Below are positions 1 through 6,426 of a DNA stretch of 15,802 bases, one piece after another (position 1 is the stretch's first letter; every line of letters begins with the position of its first letter). The position numbers and the translations under genes were made by a program. A model generated the notes under the pieces. The model was not told the origin of the DNA and did not search any database. It worked only from the letters and a program-made list of their open reading frames with translations. The stretch is taken from assembly GCA_964353455.1 (NCBI GenBank), contig CAYGWP010000191.1, forward strand, positions 1 through 15,802, read 5' to 3'. Source of the DNA: CAYGWP01 sp964353455 (GTDB taxonomy: Bacteria; Planctomycetota; Phycisphaerae; FEN-1346).

Positions 1-109
1 ACTGTTTTTCGATGGCGCACTTGGCGGTCTCGCACCGCACGCCCTTCAGGTACAACTTCATGCCGGCGCGGCGGCAGCGACGGCAAACTGCTTCAGTGTA
101 TCGAGCCAT
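1..109 (-). CDS. rpsD: 30S ribosomal protein S4, 5' fragment cut by the window edge
   Basis: Only the first 36 codons are in the window. S4 is a primary 16S rRNA binder that nucleates assembly of the small-subunit body; in some bacteria it also represses its own operon. The visible start MARYTEAVCRRC is typical, and Cys9, Cys12, Cys26 and Cys31 form the C-x2-C-x13-C-x4-C zinc knuckle of the zinc-containing S4 type, as in Thermus. The MKLYLKG stretch (residues 17-23) is also characteristic. The ATG at 107-109 is preceded by a strong GGAGGT about 11 nt upstream. The gene lies 27 nt after rpsK, the usual alpha-operon order. The rRNA-binding S4 domain itself lies outside the window. Identification is firm despite the short length. 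Confidence 0.93.
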   Translation of the reverse strand, partial: MARYTEAVCRRCRRAGMKLYLKGVRCETAKCAIEKQ

Positions 110-136
110 CCTGCGATTAAACCTCCTCGGCCCGGC

Positions 137-511
137 CTAGACGCGGCGGCGCTTCGGCGGGCGGCATCCGTTGTGCGGGATCGGGGTCACGTCCTCGATC
201 GCCGTAACCTTGAGACCCGCGGCCTGGAGGGCCGTTATGGCCGACTCGCGGCCGCTGCCCGGCCCCTTGACCTTCACTTCGACCTCGTGCATCCCCATCT
301 TGATCGCCTTGTCGGCGCACGCTTCCGCGGCTCGCTGGGCGGCAAACGGGGTTGACTTGCGGCTGCCCTTGAAGCCGATCGTTCCGGCGGAGTCCTGACA
401 CAGGACGTTCCCCGTCGGGTCGGTTATGGTGATGATCGTGTTATTGAAGGTGGCCTTGACGTGTGCGATGCCCTTTGCCACGCTCCGTCTGACTTTTTTC
501 TTTTTAGCCAT
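137..511 (-). CDS. rpsK: 30S ribosomal protein S11
   Basis: This 124-residue protein of the small-subunit platform contacts the 16S rRNA near the E site and the mRNA exit. Visible family features are a basic N-terminus (MAKKKKVRR), the GPGSGRESAI motif at residues 83-92 and the conserved C-terminus PHNGCRPPKRRRV (112-124). The PHNG Asn-Gly pair is the site that becomes isoaspartate in E. coli S11. The frame stays open upstream for 21 more codons, but that part is unlike S11. I chose the ATG at 509-511, which has a GGAG just upstream and gives the normal length. It lies between rpsM (88-nt spacer with a hairpin) and rpsD, as in most alpha operons. Confidence 0.97.
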   Translation of the reverse strand: MAKKKKVRRSVAKGIAHVKATFNNTIITITDPTGNVLCQDSAGTIGFKGSRKSTPFAAQRAAEACADKAIKMGMHEVEVKVKGPGSGRESAITALQAAGLKVTAIEDVTPIPHNGCRPPKRRRV

Positions 512-538
512 CGGTGCTCCACTTGGCCGCGCCGGCCT

Positions 539-571
539 TCCGCCTCCGCCCCTGCAAGGGGCTACGGCGGA
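539..571 (-). repeat. Two-tier intergenic hairpin between rpsM and rpsK
   Basis: Outer arms 539-544 (TCCGCC) and 566-571 (GGCGGA) pair over 6 bp. Inner arms 548-553 (GCCCCT) and 557-562 (AGGGGC) pair over 6 bp around a 3-nt loop, and a 3x3 internal loop separates the two tiers. It fills most of the 88-nt spacer. No U-run follows on the minus strand, so it is not an ordinary terminator. It shares the core CCTCCGCCCC...GGGGCT with the spacer hairpin before rpsE (about 5419-5438), which suggests a dispersed element family. The structure is read from the sequence; the family assignment is inference. Confidence 0.6.
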
Positions 572-599
572 CAAGTCGGCTGGCGGCTAAACGTTGTTA

Positions 600-983
600 C
601 TAATGCAATTCCTTGACGCCCTTCTTGCCGGCAACGGTCTTGCGGGGGCCCTTGCGGGTACGGGCGTTGGTCCGCGTCCGCTGGCCGCGCACCGGAAGTC
701 CGCGGCGATGCCGCACGCCGCGGTAGCACGTGATGTCCCTGAGGCGTGCGATGTTCTGAAGGACCTGCCGCCTGAGCGCCCCCTCGACCGTGTAACTGCG
801 GTCGATGATGGCCGCAATCCGGCCGATCTCATCCTCCGACAGGCTCTTCATGCGGCCGTCCGGACTGATCTGCGCTTCCTTGCAGATGTCCAGGGCCGAC
901 CGCTTTCCGATTCCGTAGATGTAAGTGAGTGCGCACCAGGTCGTTTTGTCGGCCGGCACGTCCACGCCCGCGATACGAGGCAT
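600..983 (-). CDS. rpsM: 30S ribosomal protein S13
   Basis: S13 sits in the head of the small subunit, where its basic C-terminal tail reaches the P-site tRNA and its body bridges to the large subunit. The 127-residue product begins MPRIAGVDVP and carries the helix-two-turn-helix region with YIYGIGKRSA (residues 21-30). The signature CYRGVRHRRGLPVRGQRTRT lies at 86-105, followed by a Lys/Arg-rich tail. The ATG at 981-983 has an ideal AAGGAG at 991-996, which lies inside the last codons of rpmJ. The reading frame ends in a double stop, TAG then TAA. It follows rpmJ by 3 nt, the standard infA-rpmJ-rpsM-rpsK arrangement. Confidence 0.97.
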   Translation of the reverse strand: MPRIAGVDVPADKTTWCALTYIYGIGKRSALDICKEAQISPDGRMKSLSEDEIGRIAAIIDRSYTVEGALRRQVLQNIARLRDITCYRGVRHRRGLPVRGQRTRTNARTRKGPRKTVAGKKGVKELH

Positions 984-986
984 CGC

Positions 987-1118
987 TTATCTCCTTTTCG
1001 CGCGCATTTTCTGGCGCTGCTTGTGGCGCGGGTTCGTGCAGATGACTCGCACTACGCCGGCGCGCCGCACGACCTTACAGTTCTCGCAGATCCGTCTGAC
1101 GCTCGTCCGCACTTTCAT
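987..1118 (-). CDS. rpmJ: 50S ribosomal protein L36
   Basis: This short gene encodes 43 residues, MKVRTSVRRICENCKVV to the end QKMRAKRR. L36 is a zinc protein that helps stabilise 23S rRNA domains in the mature large subunit. Ligands Cys11, Cys14, Cys27 and His32 are all present, so this is the zinc-binding form. It is about five residues longer than the usual 37-38 because a basic KMRAKRR tail follows the normal HKQRQ ending. Those extra codons contain the Shine-Dalgarno of rpsM, so the extension may exist for that reason (inference). A GAGGTG lies about 9 nt before the ATG at 1116-1118. It lies downstream of infA across a 126-nt spacer, unusually wide for this locus. Confidence 0.95.
   Translation of the reverse strand: MKVRTSVRRICENCKVVRRAGVVRVICTNPRHKQRQKMRAKRR
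991..996 (-). promoter_or_regulatory. Shine-Dalgarno of rpsM embedded in the end of rpmJ
   Basis: AAGGAG on the minus strand lies 7 nt before the rpsM ATG and is read as coding sequence in the last Lys-Arg-Arg codons of rpmJ, just before its TAA. Terminating ribosomes therefore stop on top of the rpsM initiation site, an arrangement expected to couple the two genes. Confidence 0.75.
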
Positions 1119-1186
1119 GTTCACCGCACCTCATGGCGAGCCGCGAGGCCCGATATTCCCCGCCGCGCGCTCCTCTTCGAGTCGCG

Positions 1187-1236
1187 GCTAAACGTCTGTA
1201 TGCCCCGCGGCGCTAAACGCCTGTATGCCCCGCGGC
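1187..1236. repeat. Tandem duplication of a 25-bp unit in the infA-rpmJ spacer
   Basis: Two adjacent copies, 1187-1211 and 1212-1236, match at 24 of 25 positions; the only difference is t1195 against c1220. The unit begins GCTAAACG and ends GCCCCGCGGC on the plus strand, and includes a SacII-like palindrome CCGCGG. A 12-nt piece, GCGGCTAAACGT (1184-1195), recurs exactly at 583-594 in the rpsM-rpsK spacer. Nothing suggests coding. It is a local slippage duplication or part of a dispersed repeat. Confidence 0.8.
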
Positions 1237-1244
1237 GGGCCTGC

Positions 1245-1460
1245 CTAGCCCGCTCGATATACTATCCGCCCCTTCGACAGGTCGTACGGCGACAGTTCCA
1301 CCGTGACCTGATCGCCCGGCAGTATGCGGATGAAGTTCATCCGCATCCGCCCCGAGACGTGCGCCAGCACCCGGTGGCCGTTCTCCAACTCCACCCGAAA
1401 CACGGCGTTGGGCAGCGCCTCGGTTACCTTCCCTTCCAGCCTGATCACGTCTTTTGCCAC
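1245..1460 (-). CDS. infA: Translation initiation factor IF-1
   Basis: IF-1 binds the A site of the 30S subunit during initiation and helps IF-2 and IF-3 select the initiator tRNA. The 71-residue product is a single S1-type OB fold: MAKDVIRLEGKV at the start, GHRVLAHVSGRMR (residues 28-40), IRILPGD (44-50) and the family ending SPYDLSKGRIVYR (57-69). The start codon is GTG (1458-1460). It follows the map stop by 16 nt. The likely ribosome binding site AGAGGA lies inside a small hairpin with the spacer, described separately. The order adk-map-infA-rpmJ is common in bacteria. Confidence 0.96.
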   Translation of the reverse strand: MAKDVIRLEGKVTEALPNAVFRVELENGHRVLAHVSGRMRMNFIRILPGDQVTVELSPYDLSKGRIVYRAG

Positions 1461-1462
1461 TG

Positions 1463-1476
1463 GAGGACGGTTCCTC
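1463..1476 (-). promoter_or_regulatory. Small hairpin covering the infA ribosome binding site
   Basis: On the minus strand GAGGA, a 4-nt loop ACCG and TCCTC form a perfect 5-bp stem between the map stop codon and the infA GTG. The 5' arm is the only good Shine-Dalgarno candidate for infA, so the stem could mask it. A 5-bp stem is weak and may be chance. Confidence 0.4.
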
Positions 1477-2262
1477 TCAGGGTTGCGCCGGCCGGGTCAG
1501 GGCTTCCGCCCCGTCGCGGCGGACCACAAACGTATCTTCAAAGTGGGCACACGGCTTACCGTCGGCGGTAACCACCGTCCACCCGTCGTCCTTTTCGCGG
1601 ACCTCTCGCCGGCCCATGTTGACCATCGGCTCGACGGCCAGCGTCAGGCCTTCGACGAGGAGAAAATCGTCGCGGGCCATGTCGCGGCCGACATAGTTCG
1701 GCACGCGCGGGTCTTCCCACATCTTCCGGCCGATGCCGTGGCCGACATAGTCGGTCACGATCGAGAACCCGGCTCGCGTCACATGGTCCTCGATCCGGCC
1801 GGCAATGGCCGACCAGAGGACCCCGGCGCGGGCCTCTCGCCGCACGATGCCGAGCGCTTCCGACGTCGCCGCCAGGAGCGCCGCCACGCGGTCCGACACG
1901 CGGCCGATCGCAAACGTCCGGGCCGCATCGCCGCACCAGCCATTCACTTCCACACCGACATCCACCGAGACTATATCACCCTCGGCAATCTTGCGCGGCC
2001 CCGGAATGCCGTGAACCAACTCCTCGTTCACCGACACGCAGATGTTGCCCGGATACAGCCGCCCCCCTTTCGGGTGCCGCTGGCCCAGGAAGATGCTGCG
2101 TGCGCCGCGCTGCTGCATTATGCGAACGGCCTCGGCATCCAGTTCTGCGGTCGTGGCGCCCGGCTGCGCCATCTGGTGCAGGCGCTGGAGCACCTCGGCC
2201 ACCACCCGACCGGCCGCCCGCATCTTCTCAATCTCCTCGGCGTTCTTCGGGCAGATGGCCAT
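1477..2262 (-). CDS. map: Methionine aminopeptidase type I
   Basis: The enzyme removes the N-terminal methionine from nascent proteins in the cytosol when the second residue is small. The 261-residue length fits the family, and all five metal ligands of the pita-bread fold are visible: Asp101 and Asp112 (DVGVEVNGWCGDAARTF), His175 (DYVGHGIGRK), Glu211 (AVEPM) and Glu242 (HFEDT). His84 in VHGIPG matches the substrate-side histidine. It lacks the N-terminal SH3-binding zinc extension of type Ib or Ic forms. The ATG at 2260-2262 is 11 nt after the adk stop without a convincing Shine-Dalgarno, so translation probably depends on coupling to adk. The secY-adk-map-infA order is standard in many phyla. 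Confidence 0.97.
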   Translation of the reverse strand: MAICPKNAEEIEKMRAAGRVVAEVLQRLHQMAQPGATTAELDAEAVRIMQQRGARSIFLGQRHPKGGRLYPGNICVSVNEELVHGIPGPRKIAEGDIVSVDVGVEVNGWCGDAARTFAIGRVSDRVAALLAATSEALGIVRREARAGVLWSAIAGRIEDHVTRAGFSIVTDYVGHGIGRKMWEDPRVPNYVGRDMARDDFLLVEGLTLAVEPMVNMGRREVREKDDGWTVVTADGKPCAHFEDTFVVRRDGAEALTRPAQP

Positions 2263-2273
2263 GGCACGCGGCG

Positions 2274-2930
2274 CTACGAACCCACAGACGATTCCAGTTG
2301 TTCAAAGAGCCTCGCCCGGACCTCGTCAGGGCTGCCGCTGCCGTCAACCCGGACGAGCAGCCCCTGTCGGGCGTAGTAGTCCATCAACGGCGCCGTGGCC
2401 TTCTGGTACGTGGCCAGGCGTTGCCGGACGGTTTCCGGCTTGTCGTCATCGCGGATTACGAGCGCCGCCCCGCAGGCGTCGCACTTTCCGTCCGCGCGCG
2501 GCCGGATGTGCTGCGTGTGATACGACCGCCCGCACTTCGGGCAGACGCGCCGGCCGCTCATCCGCTCGACGATCACCTCGCTATCGACCTCGAGGTTCAC
2601 GACCGCGCTCAGTGCCCCGCCGCTCGACGCCAACCTCGCATCCAGCGCCCGGGCCTGCCCCAGGGTCCGCGGAAAACCGTCCAGGAGCCAGCCCTTTGCG
2701 CAGTCGGCGGCCTCCAGGCGTCCGGCCACCGCCTGCACCGTAATCTCATCGGGCACCAGCGCCCCGGAGTCCAGGTACGACTTGATGCTGAGGCCGAGGG
2801 GCGTCTTCGCGCCGATCTCTCCGCGGAAGATGTCGCCGCTGGAGACGTGCGGCACGCCGTAATGCCCGGCCACGGCCTTGGCCTGAGTGCCCTTGCCGGC
2901 GCCCGGAGGCCCCATGAACACCAGTCGCAC
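2274..2930 (-). CDS. adk: Adenylate kinase, long form with zinc-binding LID
   Basis: The enzyme catalyses ATP + AMP = 2 ADP and keeps the adenylate pool balanced. The 218-residue product has the Walker A loop GPPGAGKGTQ (7-16), the AMP-binding SSGDIFR (30-36) and LDGFPRT (83-89). Its long LID carries Cys130, Cys133, Cys150 and Cys153 in CPKC...CDAC, the four-cysteine zinc site of many Gram-positive and other long-form enzymes. I place the start at GTG 2928-2930, giving MRLVFMGPPG. An AGAGGAG stands 8 nt upstream. The open frame continues far upstream into secY but that part has no similarity to the family. The gene sits 56 nt after secY, the common secY-adk pairing. Confidence 0.96.
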   Translation of the reverse strand: MRLVFMGPPGAGKGTQAKAVAGHYGVPHVSSGDIFRGEIGAKTPLGLSIKSYLDSGALVPDEITVQAVAGRLEAADCAKGWLLDGFPRTLGQARALDARLASSGGALSAVVNLEVDSEVIVERMSGRRVCPKCGRSYHTQHIRPRADGKCDACGAALVIRDDDKPETVRQRLATYQKATAPLMDYYARQGLLVRVDGSGSPDEVRARLFEQLESSVGS

Positions 2931-2961
2931 GTGCTTCGCTCCTCTGCGCGCGGGGCGCAGC

Positions 2962-2978
2962 GCGGGGACAGGCCCCGC
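2962..2978 (-). other. GC-rich hairpin in the secY-adk spacer
   Basis: Arms 2962-2967 (GCGGGG) and 2973-2978 (CCCCGC) pair over 6 bp with a 5-nt loop. There is no U-run after it on the minus strand. It lies 31 nt before the adk GTG. The spacer is so G+C-rich that such a stem could arise by chance. Confidence 0.35.
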
Positions 2979-2986
2979 CGGCCTTG

Positions 2987-4375
2987 TCAACTGATGCGTC
3001 CCCGGACCCGGCCCTCGACCAGGAACCCTTCGTAATGGCGCATGATCAGGTGCGACTCGACCCGCTGAACCACGTCGAGCGCGACGCTGACGATAATCAG
3101 GAGGCCCGTCCCGCCCAGGAATCCGGTCATCAGCATGCTCACGTGCGTCAACTGGCTGATGACGATCGGAATGATCGCGACGACCGCCAGGAAGCCCGAG
3201 CCGACGTACGTGATGCGGTTCATCACGCGTTCCAGGTAGTCGGCGGTCCGCCTTCCCGGTCTCATGCCGGGGATGAAACTGCCCCAGTCTTGAAGGTTCT
3301 CGGCCATCTCCTTGGGGCGGAACTGGATGGCGGTCCAGAAGTAGCAGAAGATGAAGATGAGGGCAATGTAGAACAGGAGGTGCATCGGGTTGTCGTAGCC
3401 GAAGGCCTCGCGGAGTTCGCTCGTGACGCCGTAGGCCCACGTGCCGGCCGTCTGCGCGGCGATCATGTCAAAGAGGTACATCGGGATGTAAAGGAGGCTC
3501 GACGCGAAGATGACCGGGATGACGCCGGCCTGATTGACCCTCAAGGGCAGGTACTGGCGCTGGCCGCCGTAGGTCCGCCGGCCGCGCGTGTGCTTGGCCT
3601 GCTGGATCGGTATCCGCCGCTGGGCCTGCGTGATCATCACCACGCCCAGGATGACGATGACGAACATGGCGGCGATCAGGAAGACCGTCTCGATGCCGAT
3701 CTTCTCGGCCGCCTGGAAACTCAGGAACTCCATCGTGGCGTTGTCGCGCAGGTACGCGCCGACGGCCGGCAGCCGGTCAACGATGCCCGCCATGATGATG
3801 AGAGAGATGCCGTTGCCGATGCCGAACTCGTCAACAAGTTCGCCCATCCACATGAGGAGCACCGTGCCGGCGGTCGTAGCCACAACCGCAACCAGGAAGT
3901 ACAGAGTGTGGCTGATCTCCTCGGCTCGCCATCCGCCCTGGCTCGCAAGGTTTGAGTTCACGACGAACGCCCCCTGGATGACGCACAAGAGGACCGTAAG
4001 GTACCGCGTGTACTCGTTGATCTTGCGTCGTCCGGCCTCGCCCTCTTTGGCCAGTTTCTCCAGGGATGGGACCGCCTGCGTCAACAACTGGAGAATAATG
4101 GATGCACTGATGTACGGCATGATGCCGAGCGAGAAGAGGAACGGCCCGAAACTGCCGCCCGTGATTCGCGCGATGAAGTTCAGGTACCCCCGCAGGCCGC
4201 CCCCGCCGCCCAGGTCCGCATCCTGCTGACCCATCAGGCTTTCAAGATACGTTGCGTGAGTCCCCGGAATCGGAACGAACATCCCGAACCGGTAGGCGAC
4301 GATAATCAGAAGCGTGAAGAGAATCTTCCGCCTGAGTTCCGGAATTTTGAAGACGTTGATCAGGGAACGGATCAC
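2987..4375 (-). CDS. secY: Protein translocase subunit SecY
   Basis: SecY is the ten-helix channel of the Sec translocon in the inner membrane; it works with SecE and SecG, and with SecA or the ribosome, to export or insert proteins. The 462-residue product shows the expected alternation of hydrophobic helices. The two SecY signatures are the segment GIMPYISASIILQLL (84-98) and the region from LMWMGEL to NGISLII (174-194). The C-terminal part has the NQAGVIPVIFASSLL segment and the conserved RPGRRT before helix 9. A run of five glycines at 56-60 lies in the plug-side loop. The start is GTG (4373-4375), which overlaps the rplO stop by 4 nt (GTGA), implying translational coupling. Confidence 0.97.
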   Translation of the reverse strand: MIRSLINVFKIPELRRKILFTLLIIVAYRFGMFVPIPGTHATYLESLMGQQDADLGGGGGLRGYLNFIARITGGSFGPFLFSLGIMPYISASIILQLLTQAVPSLEKLAKEGEAGRRKINEYTRYLTVLLCVIQGAFVVNSNLASQGGWRAEEISHTLYFLVAVVATTAGTVLLMWMGELVDEFGIGNGISLIIMAGIVDRLPAVGAYLRDNATMEFLSFQAAEKIGIETVFLIAAMFVIVILGVVMITQAQRRIPIQQAKHTRGRRTYGGQRQYLPLRVNQAGVIPVIFASSLLYIPMYLFDMIAAQTAGTWAYGVTSELREAFGYDNPMHLLFYIALIFIFCYFWTAIQFRPKEMAENLQDWGSFIPGMRPGRRTADYLERVMNRITYVGSGFLAVVAIIPIVISQLTHVSMLMTGFLGGTGLLIIVSVALDVVQRVESHLIMRHYEGFLVEGRVRGRIS

Positions 4376-4821
4376 GCTTCGATGACCTCCGTCTTGCCGC
4401 CGGCCTTGGCGATCTTCTCAATCGCCGAGGCGCTGAACGCATGCGCCCGGACCGTAAGGGCCCGGTCGATCTCGCCGCGCCCCAGGACCTTCAGGCGCCA
4501 CAGCCGGCCCTTCAGAAGGCCCTTGTCCCTCAGATCGTTGGGGCCGACGCTCGACCCGGCGTCGAACCGGTTCAGGTCGTCCAGGTTGACAACCGTCACG
4601 GGGACGTCGAACCGGTCGTTCGAGAATCCGACCTTGGGCATGCGCCTGAATAGCGGCATCTGGCCGCCCTCGTACGTCAGGCGTCGCGAGTACCCGGACC
4701 GCGACTTCATGCCCTTATGGCCGCGGCCGCTGGTCTTGCCGAGGCCCGAGCCGATGCCGCGGCCGCAGCGGATCCGCCGCGGGCCGTGCTTCTTCGATTT
4801 CTTGATATCCGTCAGGTTCAC
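4372..4821 (-). CDS. rplO: 50S ribosomal protein L15
   Basis: L15 joins the large subunit late and its long glycine/arginine-rich arm threads through 23S rRNA. In the 149-residue product the arm RGIGSGLGKTSGRGHKG is at 21-37, followed by GGQMPLFRRMPKVGF (52-66) and the C-terminal signature VRAHAFSASAIEKIAKAGG (124-142). The start is GTG (4819-4821), and its GTGA overlaps the rpsE stop by 4 nt. Its own TGA overlaps the secY GTG in the same way. In most spc operons rpmD (L30) stands between rpsE and rplO; here there is no room for it. Confidence 0.97.
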   Translation of the reverse strand: MNLTDIKKSKKHGPRRIRCGRGIGSGLGKTSGRGHKGMKSRSGYSRRLTYEGGQMPLFRRMPKVGFSNDRFDVPVTVVNLDDLNRFDAGSSVGPNDLRDKGLLKGRLWRLKVLGRGEIDRALTVRAHAFSASAIEKIAKAGGKTEVIEA

Positions 4822-5408
4822 TGCTGCCGTCCTTCACTCTGCGGCGGCTCCGGGGGCGGCGCGAGCGCCTCGCCCGCCGGGGCAGGCAGCGGCTGCTCCT
4901 GGACCTGCTCCTCAAGCACCACGCCGCGCAGCCGCGACACGTCCTTGGCGTCCTTCAGTCTCACCAGGCCGTCCATGGCGGCCTTCACGAGGTTGACCGG
5001 ATTGGTGCTGCCCATGGCCTTCGTCAGGATGTTGCGGATGCCGACCATCTGGCAGACGGCCCGCACGCCGCCGCCGGCGATAACGCCCGTGCCGGGCCCG
5101 GCGGGCCGCATGAAGACCCGCGCGGCCCCGAAGCGGCCGATGATCTCATGCGGGATCGTATCGCCCTTCAGGGGGATGCGGACCAGGTTCTTCTTGGCGT
5201 CGGAGATGCCCTTCTCGACGGCGGGCGGCACCTCGTTGGCCTTGCCGTACCCCAGTCCGACGCGTCCGCGGCGATCGCCGACCACCGCCAGCGCCGAGAA
5301 ACTGAACCGCCGGCCGCCCTTGACGACCTTGGCCGACCGGTTGATGGCGACGACCACTTCCTGCAAGTCGCCGCCTTCGGAGAAGAAGTTTTCCTGCTGG
5401 GTTGCCAC
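4818..5408 (-). CDS. rpsE: 30S ribosomal protein S5 with proline-rich C-terminal tail
   Basis: S5 lies at the mRNA entry channel, where with S3 and S4 it affects decoding fidelity and mRNA unwinding. The N-terminal double-stranded-RNA-binding fold covers about residues 14-80 (VVKGGRRFSFSALAVVGD, 28-45; GYGKANEVP, 53-61). The second domain has GTGVIAGGGVRAV (106-118) and GSTNPVNLVKA (133-143). The 196-residue length exceeds the usual 165-175 because a Gln/Pro/Ala-rich tail follows about residue 165. The start is GTG (5406-5408) with GGAGG 10 nt upstream. A GC-rich hairpin directly abuts that Shine-Dalgarno. Its stop overlaps the rplO start. Confidence 0.96.
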   Translation of the reverse strand: MATQQENFFSEGGDLQEVVVAINRSAKVVKGGRRFSFSALAVVGDRRGRVGLGYGKANEVPPAVEKGISDAKKNLVRIPLKGDTIPHEIIGRFGAARVFMRPAGPGTGVIAGGGVRAVCQMVGIRNILTKAMGSTNPVNLVKAAMDGLVRLKDAKDVSRLRGVVLEEQVQEQPLPAPAGEALAPPPEPPQSEGRQQ

Positions 5409-5423
5409 TCGCCTGTTTCCTCC

Positions 5424-5437
5424 GCCCCGTCGGGGGC
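5424..5437 (-). repeat. Hairpin abutting the rpsE Shine-Dalgarno
   Basis: Arms 5424-5428 (GCCCC) and 5433-5437 (GGGGC) pair over 5 bp with a 4-nt loop. On the minus strand the stem ends exactly where the rpsE Shine-Dalgarno GGAGG (5419-5423) begins. The flanking bases CCTCCGCCCC and GGGGCT match the hairpin at 545-563, so the two may be degenerate copies of one element. Confidence 0.5.
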
Positions 5438-5444
5438 TGACGCC

Positions 5445-5810
5445 TTAGAACTTCAATCCGGCCTTCCGGGCGGCCTCGGCCAAGGCCCTGATGCGGCCGT
5501 GGTACTTTCGTCCGCCGCGGTCGAAGCAGACGGCCTTGATGCCGGCCTCTTTGGCCTTGGCGGCGATCAGTTCGCCGACCTTCGCGGCCGCAGCCCGATT
5601 GCCCGTGCTCTTCAGGGCGCCCTTGACGGGTTCGCTCTGGGTGCTGGCCGCAACGAGGGTGCGGCCCGAGACGTCGTCGATCACCTGGGCATAGATGTGC
5701 TTGAGGCTCCGATAGACGCTCAGGCGCGGGCGCTCGGGGGTGCCCTCCAGATGGCGGCGGCTCCTGAGGTGCCGTCGCTCAAGGCCCGCCCTTTTGATTT
5801 TGATATCCAT
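5445..5810 (-). CDS. rplR: 50S ribosomal protein L18
   Basis: L18 binds 5S rRNA and attaches it, with L5 and L25, to the central protuberance. The 121-residue product has the basic N-terminus RRHLRSRRHL (12-21), RPRLSVYRS (27-35), HIYAQVIDD (38-46) and the C-terminal signature FDRGGRKYHGR (96-106) followed by ALAEAARKAGLKF. The ATG at 5808-5810 has GAGGA 10 nt upstream. It lies 15 nt after rplF and 36 nt before rpsE, the normal spc order. Confidence 0.97.
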   Translation of the reverse strand: MDIKIKRAGLERRHLRSRRHLEGTPERPRLSVYRSLKHIYAQVIDDVSGRTLVAASTQSEPVKGALKSTGNRAAAAKVGELIAAKAKEAGIKAVCFDRGGRKYHGRIRALAEAARKAGLKF

Positions 5811-5825
5811 ATTCTTTCAATCCTC

Positions 5826-6407
5826 TTACGTCGCGGCGCCGCCGACGAACGTCTTGCCGGCCTTGCGGCGGATCTGCTCGCCGATGTACCGGAACCCCTT
5901 GCCCAGGTACGGCTCGGCCGGCCTTATGTGGCGGACCTCGGCGGCGAACTCGCCGACCAGTTGCTTGTCGCACCCCTTCACGATGAAACGGGCGGGCGTG
6001 TCGTTGCCGCGCGTCGCCGGCACCTCGATCGCCACTTCCAGGCCCGTCGGGATCGTCTTTTCAACAGTGTGCGCGAACCCGCACTGCATCACCAGTTTCC
6101 TGCCCTGGACGGCCACCGAGTAGCCTGTGCCGTACAGTTCCAGTCCGCGCTGGTACCCTTCCACCACGCCGCGCACCATGTTGGCGATGAGCGCCCGCGT
6201 GAGGCCGTGAAGGGCCTTCGAGCGGCGCTCGTCATCGGGGCGCTCGACGCGGACCTGGCGCTTGGCCTCGTCAACGACGACCTTGAGCGCGGCGTCGAAC
6301 GTCCAGTCCAGTTTGCCTTTCGGCCCCTCGACCTTGACGGTGTTGCCGGAGACGGCCACCTTGACCTTCTCCGGGATGGGGACCGGGTTCTTGCCGATTC
6401 TCGACAT
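5826..6407 (-). CDS. rplF: 50S ribosomal protein L6
   Basis: L6 lies near the sarcin-ricin loop and the L7/L12 stalk base, close to where translation factors bind. The 193-residue product is a duplicated alpha/beta fold: MSRIGKNPVPIP at the start, TVKVEGPKGKL (23-33) in the first half and the 23S-binding signature from IRPAEPYLGKGFRY to EQIRRKAGK (161-185) in the second. Length is slightly above the usual 177-180. ATG 5405-6407 boundary: the start codon is at 6405-6407, with AGAGGAT 5 nt upstream. The spacer to rpsH is 19 nt. Confidence 0.97.
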   Translation of the reverse strand: MSRIGKNPVPIPEKVKVAVSGNTVKVEGPKGKLDWTFDAALKVVVDEAKRQVRVERPDDERRSKALHGLTRALIANMVRGVVEGYQRGLELYGTGYSVAVQGRKLVMQCGFAHTVEKTIPTGLEVAIEVPATRGNDTPARFIVKGCDKQLVGEFAAEVRHIRPAEPYLGKGFRYIGEQIRRKAGKTFVGGAAT

Positions 6408-6426
6408 CGTATCCTCTTTGCGGGTG

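Noticed and set aside
1187..1236. CRISPR-like repeats
   Set aside because: Only two directly adjacent units without spacers, in a spacer between two ribosomal genes.
2274..3440. A fusion of adenylate kinase with an upstream domain
   Set aside because: The upstream part is the secY gene read in another frame. A GTG with a strong Shine-Dalgarno at 2928-2930 explains adk fully.
4818..4821. Assembly error as the reason for missing rpmD
   Set aside because: Both flanking genes are complete and joined by a functional stop/start overlap of the same kind as the next junction, which a misassembly would hardly create.
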